Origin: Streptantibioticus rubrisoli
GTDB taxonomy: Bacteria; Actinomycetota; Actinomycetes; Streptomycetales; Streptomycetaceae
Length of the DNA stretch: 64,000 nt
Assembly (NCBI RefSeq): GCF_024436055.1
Contig: NZ_JANFNH010000001.1
Span: forward strand, 608,881 to 672,880
Reading direction: 5' to 3'
Shown here: positions 31,072 through 39,440 of the stretch, piece after piece
How positions within the stretch are numbered: the first letter of the stretch is position 1
Layout of the letters: each line of letters begins with the position of its first letter
Made by a program: the position numbers and the translations under genes
Notes under the pieces: generated by a model
Seen by the model: only the letters and a program-made list of their open reading frames with translations
Databases searched by the model: none
What the model was told of the DNA's origin: nothing

Positions 31072-32133
31072 TTGTCTGTTGTTCCACGGTCGGTGCGGCG
31101 GATCATGGCGGTACTGGCGAGCGCTGCGGCGTCATCGCTGGTGCTGACGGCTTGCGGATCGGGTAGCACCGCATCCGGGTCGGGCGGCGGTTCGCTCAAG
31201 GGGCAGTCGATAACGCTCTACAGCGGCCAGCACCAGCAGACCGTGGCCACACTGGTGAAGGACTTCCAGTCGCGCACCGGCATCGAGGTCAACGTCCGCT
31301 CCGGCGACGAGGCGGAGCTGGCCAACCAGATCCTCCAGGAAGGCCCCGCCTCACCGGCCGACGTGTTCTTCGCGGAGAACCCGCCCGCGCTCACCACGCT
31401 GGAGGAGAAGGGCCTGCTGGCCAAGGTCGGCTCCAGCACCCTGGCGGCCGTACCGTCCGGTGACAGCTCGGCCAAGGGCGACTGGGTGGGCGTCTCCGCC
31501 CGCGAGGCGGTGTTGGCCTACAACAACGGCAAGCTGTCCGCCGCACAGGCCCCCGCCTCGGTGAAGGACCTGGCCTCGGCGGCATGGAAGGGCAAGTTGG
31601 GCATCGCCCCCAGCGAGACCGACTTCGCCCCGATCGTCACCAGGATGATCAAGTCCGACGGCGAGGCCGCCACCAAGTCCTGGCTGGCGGGCCTGAAGGC
31701 CAATGGCAAGGTCTACGACAGCAACGAGGACCTGGTCGCCGCCATCAACCGGGGTGAGGTCGAAGGCGGACTGATCGACCACTACTACTGGTACCGGCTC
31801 CGCGACGAACAGGGCGCGTCCGGCATCCACAGCGCACTGGCCTACTTCAAGCCAGGCGACCCCGGCTCGCTGGTGGACGTCTCCGGCGCCGGAATCCTGG
31901 CCAAGAGCAAGCACCAGGCGGCGGCCCAGGCGTTCCTCACCTATCTGACCAGCAAGCCCGCCCAGACGATCATCGCCACCTCGCACAGCTACGAGTACCC
32001 GCTGGCCGCCGGGGTGCAGAACACCAAGGTCAGCCGTCCGCTCAAGGACGCCGGCGCGGTGGTCCCGGCCAGCGACCTCGGCGACGGCAAGCAGGCACTG
32101 CAACTCCTGCAGAGCGTGGGCCTGTTGTCGTGA
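31072..32133 (+). CDS. Fe(III) ABC transporter substrate-binding lipoprotein
   Basis: The 353-residue lipoprotein has a signal peptide ending in the lipobox LTACGSG, a Gly/Ser linker and an FbpA/FutA-like binding domain: ITLYSGQHQQTVATLVKDF, NVRSGDEAELANQILQEG, PADVFFAENPPALTTLEEKG and the tyrosine-rich DHYYWYRLRDEQG, where paired tyrosines bind Fe(III) in the family. TTG 31072 is chosen because GGAGGG ends four bases before it; the longer frame starts at GTG 31051. It overlaps the permease gene by 4 bases and lies under an iron box, so expression on iron starvation is expected. Confidence 0.92.
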   Translation: MSVVPRSVRRIMAVLASAAASSLVLTACGSGSTASGSGGGSLKGQSITLYSGQHQQTVATLVKDFQSRTGIEVNVRSGDEAELANQILQEGPASPADVFFAENPPALTTLEEKGLLAKVGSSTLAAVPSGDSSAKGDWVGVSAREAVLAYNNGKLSAAQAPASVKDLASAAWKGKLGIAPSETDFAPIVTRMIKSDGEAATKSWLAGLKANGKVYDSNEDLVAAINRGEVEGGLIDHYYWYRLRDEQGASGIHSALAYFKPGDPGSLVDVSGAGILAKSKHQAAAQAFLTYLTSKPAQTIIATSHSYEYPLAAGVQNTKVSRPLKDAGAVVPASDLGDGKQALQLLQSVGLLS

Positions 32134-33710
32134 CCACTCCGCGTCCGCTCACCCGGCCGAGCCTGCCACCGGTACTGCGGTGGCGGGCCGGTCGCATGCT
32201 GCCGCTGGCGGCCGGTCTTGTCGCGCTGCTGGTGGCCTGCCCGTTGGTGTTCCTCGGCCTGCAGGCCGGTCAGTCCGGCTGGGCCACCGCCGCCCGCCTG
32301 CTGCGACGCCCGCTCATCGGCACCCTGCTGTGGCACACCGTCTCGCTGACGGTGATGGTCACCGCCGCCACGCTGGTACTCGGCTTCGGCGCCGCCTACC
32401 TGGTGGAGCGCGCCGACATCCCCGCCCGCCGCGCCTGGACCGTGGCACTGGCGATGCCGCTGGCCGTACCGGAGTTCGTGCACGGCTACTGCTGGGTCTC
32501 GCTGTTCCCCTCGGTACAGGGCTACTGGGGTGCGGTGCTGGTGATGACCTCCTCGCTGTACCCGCTGGTGTTCCTCCCCGTCGCCGCCACGCTGCGACGC
32601 AGTGACGCCGCCGCCGAGGAGGTGGCACGCAGCCTGGGGCACGGCCGGTGGGCGACACTGTGGCGGGTGACGCTGCCCCAGACCAGACCCGCGCTGGCCG
32701 GTGGCGCACTGCTGGTGTCGCTGTATCTGCTGGGCGAGTACGGGGCGTTCGCGATGCTGCGGTTCACCACCTTCGCCACCGCCATCTACACCGAGTACGA
32801 GACCGCCTTCGACACCGAGTCCGCGAGCGTACTGACCCTCGTCCTGGTCGCCCTCGCGCTGCTGGTGGTCTGCCTTGACGCCCGCGCCGCACGCCGCGGC
32901 CGCGTGGTACGCGAGGGCGGCACCGCACGCCCCTGCGCCCCGCAGCCGCTGGGGCGTTGGAAGGCACTCGCGACGGCGGCACTGGCCTCGGTCACCGCAG
33001 TGACGCTCGGCGTGCCGGTGTACGCGCTGGTCTACTGGACGGCGCGCGGCAACTCCTCCACTCTGCCGTCGACTTCGATCCTGTCCGCCACCGCCGCGAC
33101 GCTCGGCTACGCGCTGGCCGCGGCGACCCTCGCCACCGCCGCCGCGGTGCCCGTGGCGCTGTACGCCTGGCGGCGGGCGACCCGACTGGCCCGGGCCGTG
33201 GAACGCGCCGTCTTCCTCACCAGGGCGCTGCCCGGCATCGCGGTCGCGCTGGCCGTGGTCTTCTTCGCGATCCGCTACGCGCCGGCCGCCTACCAACAGC
33301 CGCCGATGCTGGTGGTCGGATACGCGGTGCTGTTCTTCCCGCTGGCGCTGACCGCGGTACGGGCCTCGCTCGCCCAGGTGCCGCACGGCGTCGAGGACGC
33401 CGCCCGTTCGCTGGGGGTGCGCCCGCTGGCGGTACTGGCCCGGGTGACGCTGCCGCTGATCCTGCCCGGCCTCGGCGCCGCCTTCGCCATGGTCGCGCTC
33501 ACCGCCAGCACGGAACTCACCGCCACGCTGCTGCTGCGCCCGACCGGAACCGAGACCCTGGCCACCCAGTTCTGGGCCTACACCACCGACCTGTCCTGGG
33601 GCGCCGCCGCTCCGTACGCCGCCGTGATGACCGCCTTGTCCATCCCGGCCGTCGTACTGCTCACCCGACGCACCCTCGGCACCCCGCGAACCCCGAAAGG
33701 CGTGAGATGA
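32130..33710 (+). CDS. Fe(III) ABC transporter permease, fused two-domain (FbpB type)
   Basis: The 526-residue permease contains two binding-protein-dependent transport domains in tandem, about 12 helices in all. Each half has an EAA loop that contacts the ATPase: EEVARSLGHGRWATLWRVTL in the first half and EDAARSLGVRPLAVLARVTL in the second. Such fused permeases work with a single periplasmic-type binding protein and one ATPase, both of which flank it. GTG 32130 overlaps the upstream stop (GTGA), and its own stop overlaps the ATPase ATG (ATGA), indicating translational coupling. Confidence 0.92.
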   Translation: MTTPRPLTRPSLPPVLRWRAGRMLPLAAGLVALLVACPLVFLGLQAGQSGWATAARLLRRPLIGTLLWHTVSLTVMVTAATLVLGFGAAYLVERADIPARRAWTVALAMPLAVPEFVHGYCWVSLFPSVQGYWGAVLVMTSSLYPLVFLPVAATLRRSDAAAEEVARSLGHGRWATLWRVTLPQTRPALAGGALLVSLYLLGEYGAFAMLRFTTFATAIYTEYETAFDTESASVLTLVLVALALLVVCLDARAARRGRVVREGGTARPCAPQPLGRWKALATAALASVTAVTLGVPVYALVYWTARGNSSTLPSTSILSATAATLGYALAAATLATAAAVPVALYAWRRATRLARAVERAVFLTRALPGIAVALAVVFFAIRYAPAAYQQPPMLVVGYAVLFFPLALTAVRASLAQVPHGVEDAARSLGVRPLAVLARVTLPLILPGLGAAFAMVALTASTELTATLLLRPTGTETLATQFWAYTTDLSWGAAAPYAAVMTALSIPAVVLLTRRTLGTPRTPKGVR

Positions 33711-34792
33711 GCGGCCTGTCGATCAGCGCCCTGCACGCGGCGCACGGCCACACCACCGTGCTGCGCGACCTCGAACTGCGCGTCCCCAACGGCGCGTTGG
33801 CCTGCGTACTCGGACCCTCCGGATGCGGCAAGAGCACCCTGCTGCGGATCATCGCGGGCTTCCACCGGCCTGCCAGCGGTACGGTCACCGTAGGCGGCCG
33901 TACCCTCAATGACGACCACACCCAGGTCCCCGCCGAACGGCGGCGCATCGGCTGCGTACCGCAGGACGGCGCCCTCTTCCCCCATCTGAGCGTCGCCGCC
34001 AATGTCGGCTTCGGGCTGCCGCGCGCCGAACGTCGGGAACGGGTGGCCGAGATGCTCGACCTCGTGGGGCTGAACGGCCTGGCCGACCGGCACCCCCACC
34101 AGCTCTCCGGAGGCCAGCAGCAACGCATCGCGCTCGCCCGTGCGCTCGCCCCCAGGCCCGAACTTCTGCTGCTGGACGAGCCGTTCGCCGCGCTGGACGC
34201 GGCCCTGCGCGCCGAACTGCGCACCGAGGTCGCCACCACCCTGCGCCGTGCGGGCGCAACCGCCGTCCTGGTCACCCACGACGTGGACGAGGCACTCGCC
34301 TTCGCCGACCTCATCGCCGTGATGCGGGACGGCCGCATCGTCCAGTGCGACGCCCCGCACGCCCTCTACCACCGCCCCGCCGACACCGGCGTGGCCCGCA
34401 CCCTCGGCGAGGCCAATCTCGTCCCGGCCAAACTCGCCGCCGACCACGCCATCACCGCGTTCGGCGAGCTCCCGCTCACCGACGGCGCTTCCGACACCGA
34501 CGAGGACGCCGTCGTCCTGCTCCGCCCCCACCAACTCCGGCTGTCCACCACCTCCGGCCCCCACACCGTCGAAGCCCGCGTCGTCAACTCCGGCTTCCGC
34601 GGCCACGACTACCGCCTGGAACTGGCCCCCGATCCCCGGCACGAACTCGCCACCCCACTCATCGCCTACACACCCGCCGACGCCCCACCGCCCACCGGCG
34701 AGACGCTGCACATAGCGGCACACGGCACCGTGCATCCGCTTGCTCCTGACCAGGTGCCTCCTGACCAGGTGCCCAACTCCGCCACGGCGTAG
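33707..34792 (+). CDS. Fe(III) ABC transporter ATP-binding protein
   Basis: The 361-residue ATPase has Walker A GPSGCGKST near residue 38, the Q-loop VPQDG, signature LSGGQQQRIALARAL near 134, Walker B LLLLDEPFAALD and the switch histidine VTHD. A C-terminal TOBE-like domain (VVLLRPHQLRL and following) is present, as in FbpC proteins. It ends with a short duplicated PDQVPPDQVP tail. It completes the three-gene iron importer. An ORF running back to 32957 in this frame is an artefact inside the permease gene; the ATGA overlap sets the start. Confidence 0.93.
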   Translation: MSGLSISALHAAHGHTTVLRDLELRVPNGALACVLGPSGCGKSTLLRIIAGFHRPASGTVTVGGRTLNDDHTQVPAERRRIGCVPQDGALFPHLSVAANVGFGLPRAERRERVAEMLDLVGLNGLADRHPHQLSGGQQQRIALARALAPRPELLLLDEPFAALDAALRAELRTEVATTLRRAGATAVLVTHDVDEALAFADLIAVMRDGRIVQCDAPHALYHRPADTGVARTLGEANLVPAKLAADHAITAFGELPLTDGASDTDEDAVVLLRPHQLRLSTTSGPHTVEARVVNSGFRGHDYRLELAPDPRHELATPLIAYTPADAPPPTGETLHIAAHGTVHPLAPDQVPPDQVPNSATA

Positions 34793-34871
34793 CCCGGCGC
34801 ACGGGCCCGGCGCTCGTCGCCCTCGGCGTCGCGGGGGCGCGAGCCGTTGGTGTGCGCCATGCGGATGCGCG

Positions 34872-35279
34872 TCAAACCACTGGTGGTGCGCCCTCCCCGG
34901 CCCAGTCGGCGGTGCGCCACTCCTGATGACTTCGGCCGCGCAGCGGTTGGTGGGCGGTGAGCGCGGTGGCCAGGTCGCAGTGCACGGCGATGGGCGGCTG
35001 CTCACCGGCGGGCACGATCGATCCGTCGGCGGGGATGGCGGCCAGTTCCAGTGCCCGGTCATGCTCGGCGAGGCGGCGGGCGGCGTCGAGCACGGCGACC
35101 TGACCGGCGGGCGACCAGCCGTGCAACGCGGTCAGGTCCAGGATCACCGGCCCCTTGCCGCGTGCCAGCGCCCACCCGACGGCGCCCGCGAAACGGGCGA
35201 CCGCTTCCGTGCCGAGGTAGCCGGACAGGGACAGGATGCCCAGATCATCGCGGTTGGTGTAGCGCCACTGGATCGTCAT
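34872..35279 (-). CDS. STAS domain protein (anti-sigma factor antagonist-like)
   Basis: The 135-residue protein has a STAS-type fold: LGILSLSGYLGTEAVARFAG, then the conserved GPVILDLTALHGWSPAGQVAVLDAARRL. Ser/Thr phosphorylation of this loop controls binding to anti-sigma factors in such proteins; here the loop reads GWSPAG, so Ser is the candidate. A C-terminal extension of about 40 residues is not part of the domain. The ATG overlaps the stop of an upstream STAS remnant (ATGA), suggesting the pair was once coupled. No kinase or sigma gene is adjacent. Confidence 0.75.
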   Translation of the reverse strand: MTIQWRYTNRDDLGILSLSGYLGTEAVARFAGAVGWALARGKGPVILDLTALHGWSPAGQVAVLDAARRLAEHDRALELAAIPADGSIVPAGEQPPIAVHCDLATALTAHQPLRGRSHQEWRTADWAGEGAPPVV

Positions 35280-35450
35280 ACGCGTCTCACATGCCCTTTC
35301 GCCGCTGGGAGTTGCCGGATGCCGCGCCTGCCCAGTTCGTCGACGGCGGTCTTGAGGACAAGAGCGCCGCTGGCATCGATAGTGGACATCCACGACATGC
35401 GCAAGACGGCCACGCGGGCGTCAGCTACTTCGATCAGATCGGCGGGCGAG
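35276..35450 (-). pseudogene. STAS-domain fragment, 5' part lost
   Basis: The frame ending at the TGA that overlaps the ATG of the neighbouring STAS gene encodes LIEVADARVAVLRMSWMSTI, then DASGALVLKTAVDELGRRGI. This is the second half of a SulP-transporter-type STAS domain, whose members typically read LDATGA at this place. Upstream the frame loses all family character, and no start codon with a ribosome-binding site precedes it. I read it as the remnant of a SulP-like anion transporter or a STAS protein. Confidence 0.55.
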
Positions 35451-35541
35451 GCAGGCGACGAGGGCTGCCACCCCGTCCGGTTCGACGAGCGCGTGGGCGG
35501 TGCGGACCGGCCCCGAGGACCCGCGCGGTGGGGGCGTCCCG

Positions 35542-35955
35542 CTACCGCCTGGGGCTGACGAGGCGGGTGCCGGACCAGTCCTTGCCGACGCTGACGGATC
35601 TGGCCGGGGAGAGGCCCGCGGTCTGGGCGGCTTCGCTGATATCGCTGGGCTCGATGTAGCCGTCACGTCCCGTCTTCGGGGTGAGCAGCCAGACCATGCC
35701 GCCCTCGGCGAGGTAGCCGCTTGAGTCCACCAGCGCGTCGGTGAGGTCGCCGTCCTCGTCACGGAACCACAACAGCACGACATCGGCGACATCACCGTAG
35801 TCCTCGTCGACCAGATCCTGGCCGATGACCGCCTCGATCCCCGCACGGAGGTCCTGGTCGACATCGTCGCCGTACCCGATCTCCTGGACCACCTGGCCCG
35901 GTTCCAACCCCAACCGGCCCGCGGGATTGGGCCGCTCGTCCTCTGCTGCCGCCAT
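35542..35955 (-). CDS. DUF3052 family protein
   Basis: The 137-residue acidic protein follows the DUF3052 pattern throughout: NPAGRLGLEPGQVVQEIGYG, DVDQDLRAGIEAVIGQDLVD, DVVLLWFRDEDGDLTDALVD, VWLLTPKTGRDGYIEPSDI and the end KDWSGTRLVSP. The family is nearly universal in actinobacteria, often beside pyruvate dehydrogenase E1, but has no established function. No such neighbour is present here, so this may be a second copy. ATG 35955 has GAAGGGA upstream. Confidence 0.92.
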   Translation of the reverse strand: MAAAEDERPNPAGRLGLEPGQVVQEIGYGDDVDQDLRAGIEAVIGQDLVDEDYGDVADVVLLWFRDEDGDLTDALVDSSGYLAEGGMVWLLTPKTGRDGYIEPSDISEAAQTAGLSPARSVSVGKDWSGTRLVSPRR

Positions 35956-36009
35956 CACAGTCCCTTCGCGCGGAACGCGCCTGCCGCGGTCCGCCTTCCT
36001 GATAGCCAA

Positions 36010-36388
36010 TCAGGTACCGCGCAGATCATCCCGTGACCCCCGCCAACCCCAACGGCGCGCCCGCCGTCAACGCCTCCACCGTGGCAACGCGCCCCACCGC
36101 CGCGCGTATGGTCCAATGCGCCTTCACCGCAACCCAGTTCAACGGCAACACCCCCAGCTCATGACAACTGCTGGGCGATCCTGTCAGCCGTCACGGCAAT
36201 GCGAGCGTCTCTCCAACCGTGATTCCCCTCAAGGGATGACCGCCTCCCCGATGCTCGACCCCTGCCAGGCGCGCGATTCCCTCCCGATCAGTGGAGGCGC
36301 GGCGTCCCAGCCGCGCGGTGCGCACCGCTACGCCGCGTCCAGCTGAAGTGACATACGACGCAGTGCAACCAAGTCAGTAGGTCCCCGC
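36010..36388. other. Intergenic region without a recognised gene
   Basis: These 379 bases separate the DUF3052 gene from the small acidic ORF. A short plus-strand frame near 36030-36165 (VTPANPNGAPAVNASTVATR and on to a stop) has no start or family character. I see no promoter, repeat or RNA structure that I can support. Confidence 0.35.
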
Positions 36389-36577
36389 TTACTGAAGATC
36401 CTCCAGGTCATCCTGGTCGAAGTATGTTGCGTCTTCGTCCGCCAGCCGGGCGCGCTGATGCTCCTGCTGGTGCTGCCGCTGCTGCCGCTCCTGCTCTTGG
36501 GCCGCCAGCGTCTCTTCGGTCATGTCTTCTATGAAGTCCGTATCGCTGCTGTACGGGTCGCGATCCCTGTTGGCCAT
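36389..36577 (-). CDS. Small acidic Gln-rich protein, hypothetical
   Basis: The 62-residue product starts MANRDRDPYSSDTDFIEDMT, continues with a Gln/Glu/Arg-rich helix (LAAQEQERQQRQHQQEHQRA) and ends in an acidic tail (DEDATYFDQDDLEDLQ). It has no cysteine or membrane segment, and is probably helical and soluble. GAGGAG lies 11 bases before the ATG, and the upstream frame has shadow-like composition. I know no function. Confidence 0.6.
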   Translation of the reverse strand: MANRDRDPYSSDTDFIEDMTEETLAAQEQERQQRQHQQEHQRARLADEDATYFDQDDLEDLQ

Positions 36578-36894
36578 GCCGGTCTCACTCCTCGGTGAGG
36601 TGACGTATGGAAGGCGTCCCCACCCGGGACCAGCGTGGCACGCGCCCGAACCCCACGCATCTCCTGTCGGGCCCCTGTGAGCGGGCCGGAATTCCAGCCA
36701 ATGACGAACGTCGTAAGCGTGACAGGCGAGGCCTGCGTGCCTAGTGATACAGATGGGACTCGGGCGCGAGGACTGCGCCGACACCCGTGGTCTGGCGGCC
36801 CTGACGCACGGGCGGCAGCGAGCACCCGCCACCGCCCCCACGCCAACGGATGACTCAACAGCACGGGGCGAACGGCGAGTTGTACAGCACCAGC
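36578..36894. other. Intergenic region without a recognised gene
   Basis: These 317 bases lie between the Clp_N gene and the small acidic ORF on the minus strand. They should carry the promoter of the acidic ORF, but I cannot assign -10/-35 boxes. No ORF with family character is present. Confidence 0.35.
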
Positions 36895-37440
36895 CTACGA
36901 AGCCTGCGGCGCCACACGGGCCAGTACCGCCTCGCGCAGCGCCGCGGGCTCGACTTCCAGTGCGCCCAGCACCTTGATGGCGACGCCTTCCCCCTCCGCG
37001 AGGAGGCCAAGAAGCATGTGCTCGGTGCCGATGTTCTCCTGCCCGAGCGCTCGGGCCTCGCGAACGCAGAGTTCGAGGGCCTTCTTGGCGCGCGGTGTGT
37101 AGGCGGGCCGCGGGTACTGGAAGGCACCGGGCCCGAAGGTGCTGTCGGCCCGCCGCCGGATCGCCTCGACGTCGATGCCGATCGAGGACAGCGCGTCCTT
37201 CGCGGCCTGGCCGCCGGTTCCGACGATGCCTGCTTCGTCCCACAACCGTACGGTCTCGTCGCGTGCTCGTGACACGTCGACACCGTGGTCAGTCAGTACC
37301 TCCTGGGCCGTACTGTCGCCGCTGGCCGCCAGTCCGAGCAGCAAGTGCTCCGTGCCGATGAAGTCATGGCGGAAGGCAAGCGCCTCGTCCTGCGACGCGA
37401 CCACGGCCCGCTTGGCGCGGTCGGTGAAATACTCGAACAC
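36895..37440 (-). CDS. Double Clp N-terminal domain protein without ATPase
   Basis: The 181-residue protein contains two Clp_N repeats: FEYFTDRAKRAVVASQDEAL with IGTEHLLLGLAASGD at about residues 2-75, and YTPRAKKALELCVREARALG with IGTEHMLLGLLAEGEGVA at about 100-175. In ClpC these repeats bind substrates and adaptors; here no AAA+ module follows, so it may act as an adaptor, decoy or stress sensor. The start is GTG 37440, with AAGGAGG upstream. It begins two bases after the stop of the HTH gene, so both share the leaderless promoter in front of that gene. Confidence 0.88.
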   Translation of the reverse strand: MFEYFTDRAKRAVVASQDEALAFRHDFIGTEHLLLGLAASGDSTAQEVLTDHGVDVSRARDETVRLWDEAGIVGTGGQAAKDALSSIGIDVEAIRRRADSTFGPGAFQYPRPAYTPRAKKALELCVREARALGQENIGTEHMLLGLLAEGEGVAIKVLGALEVEPAALREAVLARVAPQAS

Positions 37441-37442
37441 CC

Positions 37443-37682
37443 TCAGTCCTCCTTGCCCATGGCCTTGCGCCTGCCCGCGTGCTTCTCGTGCACCGTCTGT
37501 CGACTGACCTGCAGTGCCGTCGCGATGCTCTGCCACGTCCAGCCCTGGTCACGGGCGTTGTCGACGTGTAGACGTTCCAGTTCCTCCAGCAGGCGGCGCA
37601 GCGCCACCACGGCCTGCAACCCCACGGCGGGGTCCTTGTTGGTGACTTTTCCGGCCAGCGAGGCCGGTGTGTCCTCATCCAT
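37443..37682 (-). CDS. Small helix-turn-helix protein, partner of the Clp_N protein
   Basis: The 79-residue protein has an acidic N-terminus, a helix VALRRLLEELERLHVDNARD and a C-terminal helix-turn-helix WTWQSIATALQVSRQTVHEK followed by a basic tail. This HTH/Clp_N gene pair recurs in streptomycetes. Its ATG lies six bases after the -10 box TAACCT, so the transcript is probably leaderless. Two 18-bp palindromes cover the promoter, so autoregulation by this HTH is the simplest reading. Confidence 0.85.
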   Translation of the reverse strand: MDEDTPASLAGKVTNKDPAVGLQAVVALRRLLEELERLHVDNARDQGWTWQSIATALQVSRQTVHEKHAGRRKAMGKED

Positions 37683-37684
37683 GC

Positions 37685-37728
37685 TGTCAGGTTAGCCTGA
37701 CAGATGCCCGTGTCAAGGTTTCCTGACA
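37685..37728 (-). promoter_or_regulatory. Leaderless promoter with two 18-bp operators
   Basis: On the minus strand TTGACA (37716-37711) and TAACCT (37694-37689) are spaced by 16 bases, and ATG follows six bases later. The palindrome TGTCAGGTTAGCCTGACA (37685-37702) covers the -10 box, and the related TGTCAAGGTTTCCTGACA (37711-37728) covers the -35 box, 26 bp apart. Binding there would block RNA polymerase. Confidence 0.8.
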
Positions 37729-37971
37729 GAGGCTGGGGCGGGACGACGGAAACCAGCAAAGGCGCATGGACGCCGCCCCCCGTCACATGTCCGCAAGCTC
37801 CCGCACCGGCGTGGCTTGGTTGCTCGCGGTGGCGTGCTGATCCAGGCTGGCGACGAGACGGCGTGAGGTGCCCAGGTCCGACGATCCATCGGGCGGGACG
37901 CGGTGTATGGGTGGGCGCAGCCGTCGGCGAGGAGGTAAGCGGAGGTTAAGGGGAGGCAAGGAGGCCCGCCT

Positions 37972-39321
37972 GTGAACACCACCCGGCTACGGCGCGACGA
38001 GCTCAGATCGCTGTTCGCCCCGGCGGCCGTCCCCTCGGAGAGGATCGGGCTGGAGATCGAGAGCGGCATCGTCGACCCCGAGACCGGGCTGGCCGCCCCC
38101 TACGCGGGAGACAAGGGCGTCAAGGCCGTTCTGGAGACGCTGCTCGCCGAGTGGGGAGGGCAGGCCCAGCACGACGCCGGAGAGCTGATCGGCGTCAAGC
38201 TGGCGGACGGTGTGCTGATCGGGCTCGAACCCGGCGGCCAGGTGGAGTACTCGTCCGCTCCGGCCGCCGATCTGGCCACGGTGGTGGACGAGACGCGGGC
38301 CGCTCTTGAGCGGCTCTCCGAGATCGCCGAGCACTTCGGCTGGGCGCTGGTGCCCGGTGCGTACTTGCCGTTCGACCGGATCGAGACCATCCCGTGGGTG
38401 CCGATGAGTCGTGCCAGGGTCATGCGTGACTTCTTCGCCGGTATCGGCGACGCGGGCCGTGACGCGCCGAAGGTCCTGTCGATGTCGTTGTGTACGCAGG
38501 TGCATCTGGACTTCCTGTCCGACGAGGACTTCACACGAAAGCTGCGGATGCAGGCAGCCGCCTCGCCGGTGGTCGCCGCGCTGTTCGTCAACTCGCCCTT
38601 GCAAAACGGCCGGTTGACCGGGCTGCTGTCACACAGGTCCCATGACTGGCTGCGAACGGACCCGCGGCGCTGCGGTCTGCTCGGGCCAGCGCTGCGGGGC
38701 GAGGTGAGCGCCGATGATGTCATCGACTGGGCGCTGGGGCTCCGCATGATCTACCGCTTGGGGCCTGACGGGCGGTACCGGCCCGCTCCCGACCGGCCGT
38801 TCGCCGTGATCCTGGAGCGGGGTTACGAGGACGGCTCGATGCCGACCTTCGCGGACTGGGTCTCCCATCTGACGCAGACCTGGACGCATGTCAGGCCCCG
38901 TCGCACCCTGGAACTGCGCGCTGCGGACGGGCCGCACCACCAGTACATTCCCGCTGTCCCCGCGCTGTGGGTGGGGCTCAGCTACCACCCGCCGTCCTGC
39001 GAGGCGGCATGGGAACTGCTGGGGCACTACAGCGTGGAGGAACAGCGCTCGGCGATGCTCAAGCTGCCGGTCGAAGGGCTGCGCACCGCGCTCGGCGGGG
39101 ACCGGATCGACGAACTCGCCGGTGAGTTGGTGAGGTTGGCCCGCAAGGGGCTGCGGGCACGGGTGGACGCAGGCCTGGAGCACCCCAAGGTGTTGGAGTA
39201 CCTCGATCCGATCGACGAGGTGCTGCAGACGGGAAGGACCTTCGCCGAGCAGTGCGCCCGGCGCTGGGAGACGGACATGGGACGCGATCCGCGCCGCTAC
39301 GTCGCGGCGTTCCGTGTCTGA
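37972..39321 (+). CDS. Glutamate-cysteine ligase family 2 protein (EgtA/GCS2-like)
   Basis: The 449-residue enzyme shows the GCS2 pattern: IGLEIESGIVDPETG near residue 25, LADGVLIGLEPGGQVEYSSA near 77, the MSLCTQVHLDF strand near 170, and the RTLELRAADG motif near 309 that coordinates metal and substrate. The family joins glutamate to cysteine or other amines; EgtA makes gamma-glutamylcysteine for ergothioneine, but no egtBCD genes lie nearby. The start is GTG 37972, preceded by four GGAGG copies (37931, 37941, 37952, 37960), the last with ideal spacing. Substrate uncertain. Confidence 0.82.
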   Translation: MNTTRLRRDELRSLFAPAAVPSERIGLEIESGIVDPETGLAAPYAGDKGVKAVLETLLAEWGGQAQHDAGELIGVKLADGVLIGLEPGGQVEYSSAPAADLATVVDETRAALERLSEIAEHFGWALVPGAYLPFDRIETIPWVPMSRARVMRDFFAGIGDAGRDAPKVLSMSLCTQVHLDFLSDEDFTRKLRMQAAASPVVAALFVNSPLQNGRLTGLLSHRSHDWLRTDPRRCGLLGPALRGEVSADDVIDWALGLRMIYRLGPDGRYRPAPDRPFAVILERGYEDGSMPTFADWVSHLTQTWTHVRPRRTLELRAADGPHHQYIPAVPALWVGLSYHPPSCEAAWELLGHYSVEEQRSAMLKLPVEGLRTALGGDRIDELAGELVRLARKGLRARVDAGLEHPKVLEYLDPIDEVLQTGRTFAEQCARRWETDMGRDPRRYVAAFRV

Positions 39322-39440
39322 GCCGAGGCCTGAGCCGAGTCGGGCTCCCGGTGGGGAAGTGGGATACGGTCTGCGCCACCGAACTTGGCGTCGGTTTGGC
39401 GGTGTTCGCCGATAGGATCTCCTCATGTTGAGGGGGGCTC

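Noticed and set aside
32957..33706. Upstream extension of the ABC ATPase frame
   Set aside because: It overlaps the permease gene in another frame, and the ATGA overlap marks the true start.
37972..39321. Ergothioneine biosynthesis cluster
   Set aside because: The enzyme is EgtA-like but no egtB, C, D or E genes are adjacent, so the pathway cannot be claimed.
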